Source: Gemmatimonadales bacterium (lineage in GTDB: Bacteria > Gemmatimonadota > Gemmatimonadetes > Longimicrobiales > Gaopeijiaceae). Taken from it: a stretch of DNA of 32,689 nt. This document shows positions 1 to 8,805 of this stretch, piece after piece. The stretch covers positions 1,643,898 through 1,676,586 of the forward strand of contig CP070829.1 of the NCBI GenBank assembly GCA_020344755.1. The letters run 5' to 3'. The stretch's first letter is position 1. Every line of letters starts with the position of its first letter. Made by a program: the position numbers and the translations under genes. The notes beneath the pieces were generated by a model. That model made no database searches. It saw nothing but the letters and a program-made list of their open reading frames with translations, and was not told the DNA's origin.

Positions 1-1
1 G

Positions 2-139
2 ATGGTGATGCCGGGGGACAACGTGCAGATGGAGGTGGAGCTGATCACGCCCATCGCCATGGACAAGGAGCTGCGCTTCGCGATCCGCGAGGGCGGCCGC
101 ACGGTGGGCGCCGGCGTCGTCACCGAGATCATCGAGTAA
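2..139 (+). CDS. tuf: Elongation factor Tu, C-terminal end (partial)
   Basis: The window opens inside this gene; only the last 45 codons and the TAA stop are present. The reading frame gives the end of EF-Tu domain 3, beginning MVMPGDNV and ending [11 protein letters not shown], which is the typical EF-Tu tail. EF-Tu is the GTPase that delivers aminoacyl-tRNA to the ribosomal A site in the cytoplasm. The first residues visible are not the true start. It lies 32 bases before rpsJ, as in the many bacteria where the str operon (rpsL-rpsG-fusA-tuf) runs into the S10 operon, so read-through transcription is likely. Identification rests on the tail only but is distinctive. Confidence 0.95.
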   Translation: MVMPGDNVQMEVELITPIAMDKELRFAIREGGRTVGAGVVTEIIE

Positions 140-171
140 CCGGCTCCGAGATCGCGAACTAGAGGAACGAA

Positions 172-480
172 ATGGCCGACAGGATTCGGATTCGGTTGAA
201 GGCGTTCGACCACTGGGTGGTGGATCAGACCGCCGCGGACATCGTCCGTACCGCTCAGAAGACAGGCGCGAGCGTGAAGGGGCCCATTCCCCTGCCGACG
301 CGGCGCCAGCGGTGGACGGTGCTCCGTTCGCCGCACATCGACAAGAAGAGCCGTGAGCAGTTCGAGCTTCGGACGCACAAGCGCCTCATCGATATCGTGG
401 ACTCGCGTCCGCAGACCATCGATGCGCTGACCAAGCTGGATCTGCCGGCCGGCGTGGACGTCGAGATCAAGGTCGATTGA
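172..480 (+). CDS. rpsJ: 30S ribosomal protein S10
   Basis: A 102-residue protein starting [19 protein letters not shown], the usual length and opening of S10. The central [22 protein letters not shown] stretch (two short blocks around residues 35-55) is the extended loop that reaches into the 30S head; in many bacteria S10 also binds NusB in antitermination complexes. A purine-rich AGAGGAACGAA precedes the ATG. It is the first gene of the S10 group and follows tuf by 32 bases. Nothing is truncated or unusual. Confidence 0.98.
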   Translation: MADRIRIRLKAFDHWVVDQTAADIVRTAQKTGASVKGPIPLPTRRQRWTVLRSPHIDKKSREQFELRTHKRLIDIVDSRPQTIDALTKLDLPAGVDVEIKVD

Positions 481-482
481 CG

Positions 483-1100
483 ATGGCCGGAATCATTGGA
501 AAAAAGATCGGGATGACCCGGATCTTCGATGAGAACGGAGCCCAGGTGCCCGTGACCGTCGTGGAGGCGGGTCCTTGCCCGGTGACACAGATCAAGACCG
601 CCGAGACCGACGGGTACACCGCGGTCCAGCTCGGCTTCGGGGCTCAGAAGGTCAAGCGTGCGGCCAAGGCCGAGCTGGGTCACGCGGCCCGGGCCGGGCT
701 GGACGTGGCACCACGGGTCCTGCGGGAGGTCGCCGTCGAGGACGGAGCCGAGTATGAGCTGGGGCAGACCCTGACGGTGGAGCAGTTCGAGGCCGGCGAT
801 CGGGTGAAGGTCACGGGCACCTCGAAGGGCCGTGGATTCCAGGGCGTGGTGAAGCGTCACGGATTCGCCGGCCGGCCGGGTGGTCACGGCCATCCCATGT
901 CCCGCAACCCCGGTTCACTGGGTCCCGGCACGGATCCGTCCCGCGTGATCAAGGGGAAGAAGCTCCCGGGTCAGATGGGAGGAACCCGGTCCACCATTCG
1001 GAACCTCCAGGTCGTCCGCGTGGACGGCGAGCGGAACCTGCTCTTCATCAAGGGCGGGCTCCCGGGTTCACGTGACAGCTACGTTCTGATTACGAAGTGA
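483..1100 (+). CDS. rplC: 50S ribosomal protein L3
   Basis: A 205-residue protein beginning [15 protein letters not shown], the classic L3 start. The loop segment around residues 120-160 ([13 protein letters not shown], then [13 protein letters not shown]) is the extension that approaches the peptidyl-transferase centre, and GQMGGTR follows. L3 is an early-assembly protein nucleating 50S formation. I chose the ATG at 483; an in-frame TTG at 477 overlaps the rpsJ stop but would add only two residues before the family's usual start. The gene sits two bases after rpsJ, so translational coupling is likely. Confidence 0.97.
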   Translation: MAGIIGKKIGMTRIFDENGAQVPVTVVEAGPCPVTQIKTAETDGYTAVQLGFGAQKVKRAAKAELGHAARAGLDVAPRVLREVAVEDGAEYELGQTLTVEQFEAGDRVKVTGTSKGRGFQGVVKRHGFAGRPGGHGHPMSRNPGSLGPGTDPSRVIKGKKLPGQMGGTRSTIRNLQVVRVDGERNLLFIKGGLPGSRDSYVLITK

Positions 1101-1105
1101 CGGCA

Positions 1106-1756
1106 ATGTTCAAAGCACGTTACTACAAGGAAGACGGCAAGAAGGGGCGGGCCCGGGAGCTTCCCGAGTCCCTCTTCGACGGCGTCGTGAACGAGGGGGT
1201 CCTTCACCGGGCGGTGAAGGCCTACCTGGCCAACCAGCGTCAGGGCACCCATTCGGCCAAGAACCGCGCCGCCGTGGCGGGGGGAAGTCGGAAGCCCTGG
1301 CGGCAGAAGGGGACCGGGCGCGCCCGTCAGGGAACGATCCGGGCAGCCCAGTGGGCCGGTGGAGGCCGGGCTTTCCCGCCCATCCCCCACTCCTGGCGCC
1401 AGAAGCTGCCCCGGAAGGTCCGTGCCCTCGCGCGACGCTCCGCTTTCAACTCCAGGGCGGAAGAGGATCGTGTGGTCCTGTTCGACAGCCCGAGCATGGA
1501 AGCACCCAAGACCCGGGACCTGCGCTCGTACCTGGCGCAGATCGAGTTGGCCGACAGGAAGGTCCTCATCCTCACCGACGGCGTGAGGGAGAACCTCTAC
1601 CTGTCCGGACGGAACCTCTCGAACGTCGAGGTCCGTCCCTTCGGCCACGAGAACGCGTACGAGATCCTCTGGGCCCATACCGTCGTCATCGAGCGCTCTG
1701 CGCTGGATGGACTCGAGGCCGGGGCCCCGGCGAAGGAGGGAGACGACGATGCGTGA
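1106..1756 (+). CDS. rplD: 50S ribosomal protein L4
   Basis: A 216-residue L4/L1e-family protein. The RQGTHSAKNRAAVAGGSRKPWRQKGTGRAR region (residues about 50-80; conserved as two basic blocks) is the extended loop lining the peptide exit tunnel. The C-terminal half carries the Rossmann-like fold ending in VVIERSALDGLE. I chose the ATG at 1106; a GTG at 1097 overlaps the rplC stop and would add three residues. The last codons overlap the start of rplW by 8 bases, showing tight coupling. In enterobacteria L4 represses the S10 operon, but the leader region is outside this window so this cannot be judged here. Confidence 0.97.
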   Translation: MFKARYYKEDGKKGRARELPESLFDGVVNEGVLHRAVKAYLANQRQGTHSAKNRAAVAGGSRKPWRQKGTGRARQGTIRAAQWAGGGRAFPPIPHSWRQKLPRKVRALARRSAFNSRAEEDRVVLFDSPSMEAPKTRDLRSYLAQIELADRKVLILTDGVRENLYLSGRNLSNVEVRPFGHENAYEILWAHTVVIERSALDGLEAGAPAKEGDDDA

Positions 1757-2060
1757 CGCCTACGACATCATCAAGCGTCCCATCATCACCGAAAAGTCGG
1801 CGACGCAGATCGAGGAAGAAAACGTGTACGCGTTCGTGGTGGACAACGGCGCGAACAAGCTCGAGATCGCCCACGCGGTGGAGAAGATCTGGGACGTGAA
1901 GGTGGAGGCCGTCCGCACGATGCGGTACGCGGGAAAGATGCGCCGCTCACTCATGGGCCGCATGAGCCGCTCCCGGAACGTCGGTCGTCGGCCGTCCTTC
2001 AAGAAGGCACTGGTCACCCTCGCCGAGGGTGATCACATCGAGTTCTACGAGGTCGGGTGA
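1749..2060 (+). CDS. rplW: 50S ribosomal protein L23
   Basis: A 103-residue protein with the L23 signature opening DAYDIIKRPIITEKS and the motif FVVDNGANKLEIAHAVEKIW. L23 sits at the mouth of the exit tunnel and is the docking point for trigger factor and the signal recognition particle. The basic loop around residues 60-80 (KMRRSLMGRMSRSRN) matches the arm that contacts 23S rRNA. The ATG at 1749 lies within the last codons of rplD (8-base overlap), consistent with re-initiation after L4 translation. Usual length for the family. Confidence 0.97.
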   Translation: MRDAYDIIKRPIITEKSATQIEEENVYAFVVDNGANKLEIAHAVEKIWDVKVEAVRTMRYAGKMRRSLMGRMSRSRNVGRRPSFKKALVTLAEGDHIEFYEVG

Positions 2061-2071
2061 GGAGCTGACCC

Positions 2072-2914
2072 ATGGCCATCAAGAAGTTCAAGCCCGTGAC
2101 GCCGGGGACCCGGTTCCGCTCCTCCCTGGAAGGGAAGGAGATCACCCGGTCCACACCGGAGAAGTCACTCCTGGAGCCGCTCACGAAGTCCGGCGGCCGG
2201 AACCACCATGGTCACATCACCACGCGGCGGCGAGGCGGTGGCCACAAGCGGAAGTACCGCCGAATCGACTTCAAGCGGAACAAGGTCGGGGTGGCCGGGA
2301 CGGTGGCCGCGGTGGAGTACGACCCGAACCGGACCGCGAATATTGCCCTGATCCAGTACGAAGACGGGGAGAAGCGATATATCCTCCACGTTCGGGACAT
2401 GAAGGTGGGCGATGAGGTCATGGCCGGCCCGGATGCGGACATCAAGCCCGGAAATGCCCTTCCCATGGAGCGGATCCCCCTCGGGACGACCATCCATGCG
2501 GTGGAGCTGAAGCCGAGCAAGGGTGCGCAGATGGCCCGGTCCGCCGGAGCCAGCGTTCAGCTCGTGGCGAAGGAAGGTGACTACGTCACGCTCCGGCTGC
2601 CCTCGACGGAGATGCGCCGGGTCCACAAGACCTGCATGGCCACCATCGGCCAGGTGGGGAATGTGGAGCACGAACTCACCTCCCTCGGGAAGGCCGGCGC
2701 CGCCCGTTGGCGGGGCCGCCGACCGAAGGTTCGTGGTGTGGCCATGAACCCGGTGGACCATCCGCTCGGAGGGGGTGAGGGACGGAGCTCGGGGGGGCGC
2801 CCTCCTGTCTCCCCGTGGGGTACGCCCGACGGAAAGAAGACCCGTCACAAGAAGAAAAAGTCCAACAAGTTCATCGTCCGCGGCCGGAAGCGCGGTAAGG
2901 CAACCCGCAGCTAG
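2072..2914 (+). CDS. rplB: 50S ribosomal protein L2
   Basis: A 280-residue L2. The N-terminal [19 protein letters not shown] block (residues about 48-66) and the C-terminal [15 protein letters not shown] block (about 222-236) are the family hallmarks; the latter holds the conserved histidine region near the peptidyl-transferase centre. An OB-fold followed by an SH3-like barrel lies between. The tail is strongly basic ([13 protein letters not shown]) as usual. L2 is needed for subunit association and tRNA binding. It lies 11 bases after rplW, with GAGGAGCTGACC as ribosome binding region. Complete and unremarkable. Confidence 0.98.
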   Translation: MAIKKFKPVTPGTRFRSSLEGKEITRSTPEKSLLEPLTKSGGRNHHGHITTRRRGGGHKRKYRRIDFKRNKVGVAGTVAAVEYDPNRTANIALIQYEDGEKRYILHVRDMKVGDEVMAGPDADIKPGNALPMERIPLGTTIHAVELKPSKGAQMARSAGASVQLVAKEGDYVTLRLPSTEMRRVHKTCMATIGQVGNVEHELTSLGKAGAARWRGRRPKVRGVAMNPVDHPLGGGEGRSSGGRPPVSPWGTPDGKKTRHKKKKSNKFIVRGRKRGKATRS

Positions 2915-2938
2915 CGGCTCAGGACCAGGAACCACGTC

Positions 2939-3223
2939 ATGGCTCGTAGCGTCAAGAAGGGTCCGTACATCGACATCAAGCTCCTCGCCAAGGTCGAGGG
3001 GATGAACGCCCGGAACGAGAAGAAGGTCGTGAAGACCTGGGCCCGGGCCTCCACGATCTCTCCGGAGTTCGTGGGGCACACGGTGGCGGTGCACAACGGA
3101 AACAAGTTCATCCCCGTGTACATCACCGAGAACATGGTGGGGCACAAGCTCGGGGAGTTCGCGCCCACGCGTCTCTTCCGGGGGCATGGCGGAAAGCTCG
3201 CGGACAAGCGCGCGAAGCGCTGA
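2939..3223 (+). CDS. rpsS: 30S ribosomal protein S19
   Basis: A 94-residue protein starting [12 protein letters not shown], the expected S19 opening and length. [23 protein letters not shown] (residues about 56-78, conserved as two adjacent motifs) is the family core, followed by [12 protein letters not shown]19 pairs with S13 in the 30S head and touches the A-site tRNA and bridge B1a. It sits 24 bases after rplB in canonical order, and its basic C-terminal tail ending DKRAKR is typical. Confidence 0.97.
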   Translation: MARSVKKGPYIDIKLLAKVEGMNARNEKKVVKTWARASTISPEFVGHTVAVHNGNKFIPVYITENMVGHKLGEFAPTRLFRGHGGKLADKRAKR

Positions 3224-3243
3224 TCGACAGTCGGAGACAGACG

Positions 3244-3594
3244 ATGGAAGCTCGGGCGGTTGCGAAATATGTGAGGATGAGTCCCCGGAAGGTCCGCTTG
3301 GTGGTGGACCAGATTCGGGGGAAGGGTGTCAATGACGCCTACGCCATCCTGCAGTTCTCCAAGAAGGGTGCGGCGGAACCGGTGGGCAAGACGCTCCGTT
3401 CCGCGGTGGCCAACGCTCAGTACAAGGCCCAAGACCAGGGCGACGTGCTGGACGTGGACGAGCTGGTGGTGCAAGAGATTTTCGTGGACGAGGGCCCCAC
3501 GCTTCGGCGCTACCGTGCCGCAGCGCAGGGTCGGGCCGCGCCCATCCGGAAGCGCACCAGCCACATCACCGTTGTCGTGGACAAGAAGGCCTAG
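3244..3594 (+). CDS. rplV: 50S ribosomal protein L22
   Basis: A 116-residue L22 opening [20 protein letters not shown]. The beta-hairpin region ([21 protein letters not shown], roughly residues 84-104) lines the peptide exit tunnel constriction, where changes confer macrolide resistance in other bacteria; nothing here looks altered or inserted. The protein contacts all 23S domains and is important for assembly. It follows rpsS by 20 bases and is only three bases ahead of rpsC, so the pair is probably co-translated. Confidence 0.97.
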   Translation: MEARAVAKYVRMSPRKVRLVVDQIRGKGVNDAYAILQFSKKGAAEPVGKTLRSAVANAQYKAQDQGDVLDVDELVVQEIFVDEGPTLRRYRAAAQGRAAPIRKRTSHITVVVDKKA

Positions 3595-3597
3595 AGA

Positions 3598-4260
3598 ATG
3601 GGACAGAAGACACATCCAACCGGATTTCGGCTCGGGATCGTCAAGGACTGGAAGTCGCGCTGGTACGCCGAGCGGGACTTTCCCCGGCTCCTCAAGGAGG
3701 ACGAGACCATCCGTCGCTACCTCCACCGGCGGCTGGCCCACGCGGCCATCTCTCAGGTGGAGATCGAGCGGAAGCCGAGCAAGATCGTGGTGACGCTGCA
3801 CACCGGACGGCCCGGGGTGGTCATCGGCAAGAAGGGTGCGGAGGTGGACAAGCTCCGCGACGAGCTGGCGACCCTGACCCAGTCGGAGGTCTCGGTCAAC
3901 GTCGAGGAGATCAAGCGCCCCGAAATGGATGCCCGGCTCGTGGCGGACAGCGTGGCACACCAGCTCCGGCAGCGTGTGTCCTTCCGCCGAGCGATGAAGC
4001 GGGCGGTCCAGGGAGCCATGCGGGCGGGGGCCGAAGGGATCAAGATCCAGTCGTCGGGCCGTCTGGGAGGTGCCGAGATCGCCCGAACGGAGGGGTACAA
4101 CGAGGGTCGGGTTCCCCTGCACACCCTGCGGGCGGACATCGATTACTCCCAGGTCGAGGCCTTCACCACCTACGGGGCCATCGGCGTCAAGTGTTGGATC
4201 TTCAAGGGTGAAGTCGTGGACGACCGTCGAGGCGGTCGCACGTACTCCACCGGCGGTTAA
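3598..4260 (+). CDS. rpsC: 30S ribosomal protein S3
   Basis: A 220-residue S3 opening [19 protein letters not shown] type-2 KH domain is visible around residues 45-95 with the GXXG-type loop [10 protein letters not shown], and the C-terminal domain contains [12 protein letters not shown] and the ending [12 protein letters not shown]3 lies at the mRNA entry channel and, with S4 and S5, contributes to ribosomal helicase activity. The start ATG is three bases after the rplV stop. Length is typical and no motif is missing. Confidence 0.98.
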   Translation: MGQKTHPTGFRLGIVKDWKSRWYAERDFPRLLKEDETIRRYLHRRLAHAAISQVEIERKPSKIVVTLHTGRPGVVIGKKGAEVDKLRDELATLTQSEVSVNVEEIKRPEMDARLVADSVAHQLRQRVSFRRAMKRAVQGAMRAGAEGIKIQSSGRLGGAEIARTEGYNEGRVPLHTLRADIDYSQVEAFTTYGAIGVKCWIFKGEVVDDRRGGRTYSTGG

Positions 4261-4273
4261 GGAGAGTTAGACG

Positions 4274-4696
4274 ATGCTGGCACCGAAGCGTGTAAAGCAC
4301 CGCAAGACGCACAAGGGCCGGATGCGTGGGAAGGCCTACCGGGGGAACAAGGTGTCCTTCGGCGAATTCGGCCTCCAGGCTGCAGAGGCGTCGTGGATCA
4401 CGAACCGTCAGATCGAGGCGGCTCGTGTGGCCATGACCCGTCACATCAAGCGTGGCGGAAAGGTCTGGATCCGCATCTTCCCCGATAAGCCGATTACCCG
4501 GAAGCCCGCCGAGACCCGTATGGGGAAGGGGAAGGGAAACCCGGAGCAGTGGGTCGCGGTGGTCAAGCCCGGACGGGTCATGTTCGAACTGGAGGGCGTG
4601 CCGGAGAGTGTCGCCCGGCGCGCCATGGAGCTGGCTTCGGCCAAGCTCCCCATCAAGACCCGCTTCCTGGTGCGTGAGCGCCAGATCGAGGTCTGA
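4274..4696 (+). CDS. rplP: 50S ribosomal protein L16
   Basis: A 140-residue L16 beginning [19 protein letters not shown], with [21 protein letters not shown] (in two blocks) and [20 protein letters not shown] as the signature region around residues 75-95. L16 organises the A-site side of the peptidyl-transferase centre. A good Shine-Dalgarno (AAGGAG) overlaps the rpsC stop codon region about 10 bases upstream of the ATG. Complete, in canonical order between S3 and L29. Confidence 0.98.
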   Translation: MLAPKRVKHRKTHKGRMRGKAYRGNKVSFGEFGLQAAEASWITNRQIEAARVAMTRHIKRGGKVWIRIFPDKPITRKPAETRMGKGKGNPEQWVAVVKPGRVMFELEGVPESVARRAMELASAKLPIKTRFLVRERQIEV

Positions 4697-4707
4697 GGGA
4701 GACGACG

Positions 4708-4908
4708 ATGAGGGCCGAAGAAATGAGGGAGTGGGACAACACCGAGATCCAGGCTCGTCTGAGCGAGCTCCTGGAAGAGCAGTTCAAGCTTCGGTTCGCC
4801 GGCGCCACGATGGAGCTGGAGAACCCTCGGATGCTCAGGAACGTCCGGCGCGATATCGCCCGGCTGAAGACGATTCTGCGCGAGCGCGAGCTCGCCTCAA
4901 ATGACTGA
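4708..4908 (+). CDS. rpmC: 50S ribosomal protein L29
   Basis: A 66-residue helical protein with the L29 pattern: an N-terminal segment [15 protein letters not shown], then [15 protein letters not shown], and the closing [17 protein letters not shown], which is the family signature for the second long helix. L29 sits near the tunnel exit beside L23. It lies 11 bases after rplP. Small but unambiguous because of both motif and position. Confidence 0.95.
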   Translation: MRAEEMREWDNTEIQARLSELLEEQFKLRFAGATMELENPRMLRNVRRDIARLKTILRERELASND

Positions 4909-4919
4909 CCGAGCGAGTC

Positions 4920-5216
4920 ATGGCGAACACTGAAGAGACCACCCAGGCGGGTGAGGCCACCCAGGAGCGGGGCAGTCGCAAGGTCCGGCAGGGCGTGGTC
5001 GTAAGCGACAAGCAGGACAAGACGGTGACCGTGCGCGTGGAGCGTCAGTTTCCGCACCCTCTCTACGGGAAGCGGCAGACCCGCAGCAAGAAGTACCACG
5101 CGCACGATGAAAAGAACGAATACCAGGTCGGTGACGTGGTGCGGATTCAGGAGACCCGTCCCCTCTCCCGCACCAAGCGTTGGCGTGTGATCGAGCTCAT
5201 CGAGCGGCCTGCATAA
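4920..5216 (+). CDS. rpsQ: 30S ribosomal protein S17
   Basis: A 98-residue S17. The OB-fold core runs from about residue 20 ([19 protein letters not shown]) to the end, with the signature block ending in [18 protein letters not shown]. The first 20 residues ([20 protein letters not shown]) are an acidic, low-complexity extension not found in the shortest S17 proteins. An internal start after this extension is not seen as ATG, and the purine-rich GACCGAGCG precedes the ATG at 4920, so I keep the long form. S17 is a primary 16S-binding protein of the 30S body. Confidence 0.95.
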   Translation: MANTEETTQAGEATQERGSRKVRQGVVVSDKQDKTVTVRVERQFPHPLYGKRQTRSKKYHAHDEKNEYQVGDVVRIQETRPLSRTKRWRVIELIERPA

Positions 5217-5229
5217 CCAGGATCGGATC

Positions 5230-5598
5230 ATGATTCAGCAGGAATCCATTCTCCGCATCGCGGACAATACCGGAGCCAAGTCGGCTCTCTGCATCCGTGT
5301 CCTCGGCGGGTCGCGTCGGCGCTATGCCCGCGTGGGAGACGTGATCGTAGCCACGGTCAAGGACGCCATCCCGAACGCCCCCGTGAAGAAGGGGGACGTG
5401 GTGAAGGCGGTCGTCGTCCGGACCAGCAAGGAAATGCGCCGGCGCGATGGGAGCTACATCCGCTTCGACGACAATGCCGCCGTGATCCTGAACAACCAGG
5501 GCGAGCCACGCGGGACCCGGATCTTCGGGCCCGTGGGCCGTGAACTCCGGGAGAAGCGGTACATGAAGATCGTCTCCCTGGCCCCCGAGGTCCTCTGA
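5230..5598 (+). CDS. rplN: 50S ribosomal protein L14
   Basis: A 122-residue L14 beginning [18 protein letters not shown], exactly the family length. The signature region around residues 60-86 ([16 protein letters not shown] then [12 protein letters not shown]) is intact. L14 forms inter-subunit bridges B5 and B8 and is the binding site of the silencing factor RsfS. It is 13 bases after rpsQ, and the rplX ATG begins one base after its stop, indicating coupled translation. Confidence 0.98.
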   Translation: MIQQESILRIADNTGAKSALCIRVLGGSRRRYARVGDVIVATVKDAIPNAPVKKGDVVKAVVVRTSKEMRRRDGSYIRFDDNAAVILNNQGEPRGTRIFGPVGRELREKRYMKIVSLAPEVL

Positions 5599-5599
5599 G

Positions 5600-5956
5600 A
5601 TGAAGCACAAGAACGCTGCGGCGCGTCAGCGCAAGCATCAGATCGTGAAGGGTGACCGTGTGAAGGTCATCCGCGGGAACGACCGGGACGTGGAGGGCAC
5701 GGTTCTCCAGGTCCTCACGGACGAGGATCGCGTGGTGGTGGAGGGCGTGAACATGCGCAAGCGTCACCAGCGACCGAGTCAGGCGAACCCAGATGGTGGC
5801 ATCGTTACCTTCGAGGCTCCGATCCATATCTCCAACGTGATGCTCGTCGATCCGGCCTCGGGTGAGGCCAGTCGAGTGCGTGTCCGGCTGGAGGAGGACG
5901 GCACGAAGGAGCGCATTGCCGTGAAGAGCGGGAATCCGATTCCCAAGCCCCAGTAG
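5600..5956 (+). CDS. rplX: 50S ribosomal protein L24
   Basis: A 118-residue L24 with a KOW motif near the N-terminus ([19 protein letters not shown], residues about 14-32) and the conserved [13 protein letters not shown] and [13 protein letters not shown] blocks. L24 is an assembly initiator that binds the 5' end of 23S rRNA near the tunnel exit. The ATG follows the rplN stop with one base between. A 90-base gap, long for this cluster, follows before rplE. Confidence 0.97.
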   Translation: MKHKNAAARQRKHQIVKGDRVKVIRGNDRDVEGTVLQVLTDEDRVVVEGVNMRKRHQRPSQANPDGGIVTFEAPIHISNVMLVDPASGEASRVRVRLEEDGTKERIAVKSGNPIPKPQ

Positions 5957-6046
5957 GGAAGGACTTCCGTGTACGCGAACGTGGGCGTGAGTCATCCTCC
6001 TACGCGACCGTGAACCTGTAAGAGCCAAAGGCTCGAGAGAATTGAG
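5957..6046 (+). promoter_or_regulatory. rplX-rplE intergenic leader with small hairpin and direct repeat
   Basis: This 90-base spacer is long compared with its neighbours in the spc region. It contains a perfect 5-bp hairpin (GAGCC-AAA-GGCTC, 6022-6034) just ahead of the rplE ribosome binding region and two copies of a 12-base word (TACGCGAACGTG at 5972-5983, TACGCGACCGTG at 6001-6012; one mismatch). In E. coli the S8 repressor acts at the rplX-rplE junction, so this is a logical place for an mRNA control site. I did not identify a clear S8-type binding helix; the regulatory role is inference. Confidence 0.35.
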
Positions 6047-6628
6047 ATGAGTGAGATGCCGAGATTGCAGGCCCACTACCTGGAGGTTGTGCGGCCCGCC
6101 CTTGCCGAACAGTTCGGCTTCGCCAACCCGCACCAGATTCCGCGGATCGAGAAGGTGGTGCTGAACGTGGGAGTGGGTGAGGCGTCCAAGAACCAGAAGC
6201 TCCTGGAGAGCGTGGTCGAGGAGTTGGAGGTCATCACGGGCCAGAAGGCCGTGGTGACCCGGGCCCGGAAGTCCATCTCCAACTTCTCCCTGCGTGAAGG
6301 CATGGCCGTAGGGGCGTCGGTGACGCTGCGGAGTGCCCGGATGTACGAGTTCCTGGATCGGCTGGTGAGCGCATCGCTGCCCCGGGTTCGGGACTTCCGG
6401 GGATTGCTGACCCGGTCCTTCGACGGGCGCGGTAACTACACCCTCGGTGTGAAGGAGCAGATCATCTTCCCCGAGATCGACTACGACCGGGTGAACAAGA
6501 TCCACGGTCTGGACATTTCGGTGGTGACCTCCACCGACAAGGATGACGAGGGGCTGGCGCTGCTCCGGCTCATGGGCTTCCCCTTCCGGGGAGAAGAGCC
6601 GGTCATCATCGGTTCCAACGCGGCATGA
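6047..6628 (+). CDS. rplE: 50S ribosomal protein L5
   Basis: A 193-residue L5. Family signatures are PRIEKVVLNVGVGEA (residues about 28-42), the RKSISNFSLREG block, and FPEIDYDRVNKIHGLDI near residue 145. L5 binds 5S rRNA together with L18 and L25 and forms bridge B1b with S13. Start ATG at 6047 is preceded by GAGAGAATTGAG; a second ATG at 6056 is possible but less favoured. Slightly longer than the 179-residue E. coli protein because of an extended N-terminus, as is common. Confidence 0.97.
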   Translation: MSEMPRLQAHYLEVVRPALAEQFGFANPHQIPRIEKVVLNVGVGEASKNQKLLESVVEELEVITGQKAVVTRARKSISNFSLREGMAVGASVTLRSARMYEFLDRLVSASLPRVRDFRGLLTRSFDGRGNYTLGVKEQIIFPEIDYDRVNKIHGLDISVVTSTDKDDEGLALLRLMGFPFRGEEPVIIGSNAA

Positions 6629-6672
6629 CAGCCGCCATCACGAGTATCGAGAGACGGAGTCTGGGGGCTTAG

Positions 6673-6858
6673 ATGGCCAAGAAGGCGATGATCGAGCGCA
6701 ACAACCGCAAGCCGAAGTTCGAGGTGCGCCGCCGCAACCGCTGTCAGCGGTGTGGTCGCCCGCGCGGATTCCTCAGGAAGTTCGGCCTGTGTCGCGTGTG
6801 CTTCCGTGAGATGTCACTCCGGGGCGAGATCCCCGGCGTTCGCAAGTCCAGCTGGTAA
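6673..6858 (+). CDS. rpsN: 30S ribosomal protein S14, zinc-binding (type Z)
   Basis: A 61-residue short S14. The zinc-binding set C24-x2-C27 and C40-x2-C43 is intact ([13 protein letters not shown], then [10 protein letters not shown]), which marks the type Z or S14p/S29e form as opposed to the longer zinc-free form. The C-terminal [13 protein letters not shown] is the conserved end. S14 sits in the 30S head near S3 and S10. It occupies the canonical position between L5 and S8. Confidence 0.97.
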   Translation: MAKKAMIERNNRKPKFEVRRRNRCQRCGRPRGFLRKFGLCRVCFREMSLRGEIPGVRKSSW

Positions 6859-6874
6859 CGGGGCCGATAGCATC

Positions 6875-7267
6875 ATGATGACCGACCCAATCGCGGACAT
6901 GCTCACCCGCATTCGGAACGCCGGCAGGGCCGGCCACCGCTGGGTGGACATGCCCCCCTCGAAGCTCAAGATCGAGGTGGCCAAGCTCCTGAAGGAGAGC
7001 CACTTCATCTTCGATTGGAAGCGCCTGGACGACGGCAAGCACGGCGTACTCAGGCTCTACCTCAAGTATCACGAGGGCTCCCCCGTGATCCGGCACCTGG
7101 AGCGGGTTTCCCGGCCGGGCCGCCGGCACTACGTGGGCGCCTCCGACGTCCCTGCCGTCCGAAACGGAATGGGGCTCGCCATTCTCTCCACCTCCCAGGG
7201 TCTCATGTCCGATCGCACGGCGCGTCAGGCCGGGGTCGGCGGTGAGCTCATGGCCCTGGTCTGGTAG
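6875..7267 (+). CDS. rpsH: 30S ribosomal protein S8
   Basis: A 130-residue S8 beginning [20 protein letters not shown]. The C-terminal signature ([25 protein letters not shown], in two blocks) is complete and ends in ALVW, near the usual S8 terminus. S8 is a primary binder of 16S helix 21 and, in many bacteria, the autogenous repressor of the spc genes. Two adjacent ATG codons (6875 and 6878) could serve; the difference is one residue. It starts 16 bases after rpsN. Confidence 0.97.
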   Translation: MMTDPIADMLTRIRNAGRAGHRWVDMPPSKLKIEVAKLLKESHFIFDWKRLDDGKHGVLRLYLKYHEGSPVIRHLERVSRPGRRHYVGASDVPAVRNGMGLAILSTSQGLMSDRTARQAGVGGELMALVW

Positions 7268-7281
7268 AGGAGGGGAAGAGC

Positions 7282-7821
7282 ATGTCGCGTATCGGAAAGC
7301 GGCCGGTGACCGTCCCCAAGGGCGTGGAGATCACGCTGGATGGATCGGCTCTGAAGGTGAAAGGGCCCAACGGAGAGCTGGACTTGAACGTCCACCCCGA
7401 GATGTCCGTCACCCTGGAAGAGGGTGAGGTGCGGGTGGAGCGTCCGTCCGACGCACCGCGCCACCGCGCTCTGCACGGACTCACCCGGGCCCTCATCAAC
7501 AACATGGTGGAGGGTGTCACGGCGGGCTTCACCCGGATCCTCGAGATCCAGGGTGTGGGCTACCGCGCGGAGATGAAGGGCAACACCCTCAATCTGGCCT
7601 TGGGCTTTTCCCATCCAGTGGAGTTCGAGCCTCCGGAGGGTGTGAGCATCGAGTGTCCGAATCAAACCACCGTCGTGGTCAAGGGTGCGGACAAGCAGGC
7701 GGTGGGTCAGACCGCCGCGGTGATTCGCGGATACCGCCCCCCCGAGCCGTACAAGGGCAAGGGAATTCGATATCAGGGTGAACAGGTCCGGCGGAAGGCC
7801 GGTAAGACGGCGGGAGCCTGA
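7282..7821 (+). CDS. rplF: 50S ribosomal protein L6
   Basis: A 179-residue L6 beginning [17 protein letters not shown]. Two tandem L6 domains are visible; the second ends with the signature [15 protein letters not shown], then VRRKAGKT. L6 lies near the factor-binding site at the base of the L7/L12 stalk. A textbook ribosome binding site AGGAGG (7268-7273) lies eight bases upstream of the ATG and overlaps the end of rpsH, one of the stronger sites in this cluster. Confidence 0.98.
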   Translation: MSRIGKRPVTVPKGVEITLDGSALKVKGPNGELDLNVHPEMSVTLEEGEVRVERPSDAPRHRALHGLTRALINNMVEGVTAGFTRILEIQGVGYRAEMKGNTLNLALGFSHPVEFEPPEGVSIECPNQTTVVVKGADKQAVGQTAAVIRGYRPPEPYKGKGIRYQGEQVRRKAGKTAGA

Positions 7822-7823
7822 TC

Positions 7824-8207
7824 ATGGCGAAGGGTAGAAAGACAGCGACCCGGCGGTCCCAGCGGATTCGTCGGCACCTGCGGATTCGGAAGAAGGTCAC
7901 CGGCACGGCCGAGCGTCCTCGTCTGGTCGTGTACCGATCTCTCAAGAACATCGAAGGACAGCTGGTGGACGACGAGGCCGGCCGCACCATCACCGGAGTC
8001 AGCACGCTCGCGAAGGGACTCAGGGACTTCGAGGCCGAGGGTGCCAACCCTCGCCAGGAGCACGCGCGGGCCGCCGGAAAGGCACTGGCGGAGCAGGCGC
8101 AGGAGAAAGGCATCAAGTCAGTCGTCTTCGACCGAGGCGGCTACAGGTATCACGGGCGGGTGAAGGCGTTTGCCGAAGGCGCCCGCGAGGGAGGATTGGA
8201 GTTCTGA
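7824..8207 (+). CDS. rplR: 50S ribosomal protein L18
   Basis: A 127-residue L18. The N-terminal part is very basic ([20 protein letters not shown]) and the core shows the family motifs [13 protein letters not shown] and [24 protein letters not shown]18 delivers 5S rRNA to the 50S subunit together with L5. It follows rplF by two bases, and its TGA stop overlaps the rpsE ATG by one base, a sign of translational coupling. Length is slightly above the E. coli protein and typical for others. Confidence 0.97.
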   Translation: MAKGRKTATRRSQRIRRHLRIRKKVTGTAERPRLVVYRSLKNIEGQLVDDEAGRTITGVSTLAKGLRDFEAEGANPRQEHARAAGKALAEQAQEKGIKSVVFDRGGYRYHGRVKAFAEGAREGGLEF

Positions 8208-8803
8208 TGGCCAACGAGAGTCGGAGCGGAGGTCCCGGAGGGGGCCGTGGGGGTCCCGGAGGGGGCCGTGGCAAGGGTGGTCCCCGGAAGGACAAGCGCG
8301 GAGACCGCGGCGGCCGGGGTCGCGAGAGCGATCTCTCCGAGAATGTCGTCCACATCAATCGCGTCGCGAAGGTGGTGAAGGGCGGCCGGCGGTTCTCCTT
8401 CTCCGCCCTCGTGACCGTGGGTGACCAGAAGGGCAAGGTCGGTGTGGGCTTCGCCAAGGCCAACGAGGTTTCCGAGGCCATCCGAAAGGCCCTCGACAAA
8501 GCCCGTAGCAGCATGGTCACGATTCCGGTCCAGAACGGGACCCTGCCCCATGATATCGTGGGCGAGTGGGGTGCGGGTCGGGTGCTTCTACGCCCGGCGG
8601 CTCCGGGAACCGGGGTCATCGCCGGCGGTCCGGTACGCGCGGTCCTGGACGCGGTGGGTGTGACGGACGTGCTCACCAAGAGCCTGGGCTCCAACAACCC
8701 CATCAACGTGGTGCGGGCCACCATGGACGGCCTCACGAACCTGGTGACGGTGGAGCGTGTGGCGCGGGAGCGCGGTGTCTCCGTCGAGGAGTTGGGGGTC
8801 TGA
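8207..8803 (+). CDS. rpsE: 30S ribosomal protein S5 with Gly/Arg-rich N-terminal extension
   Basis: A 198-residue S5. From about residue 40 it is canonical: a dsRBD-like domain ([20 protein letters not shown]) and a C-terminal fold with [20 protein letters not shown] and [15 protein letters not shown]. The first 40 residues are a low-complexity extension rich in glycine, arginine and lysine, built around two copies of GPGGGRG encoded by a 21-base tandem repeat. S5 sits at the mRNA entry tunnel and affects decoding fidelity. The ATG overlaps the rplR stop by one base. The core identification is certain; the extension's function is unknown. Confidence 0.97.
   Translation: MANESRSGGPGGGRGGPGGGRGKGGPRKDKRGDRGGRGRESDLSENVVHINRVAKVVKGGRRFSFSALVTVGDQKGKVGVGFAKANEVSEAIRKALDKARSSMVTIPVQNGTLPHDIVGEWGAGRVLLRPAAPGTGVIAGGPVRAVLDAVGVTDVLTKSLGSNNPINVVRATMDGLTNLVTVERVARERGVSVEELGV
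8231..8272 (+). repeat. 21-bp tandem repeat (2 copies) inside rpsE
   Basis: Two adjacent copies of a 21-base unit (8231-8251 and 8252-8272) differ only at the last base. They encode the repeated GPGGGRG peptide in the S5 N-terminal extension. The repeat is in frame, so copy-number changes would lengthen or shorten the extension by seven residues without breaking the gene. Confidence 0.9.
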
Positions 8804-8805
8804 TC

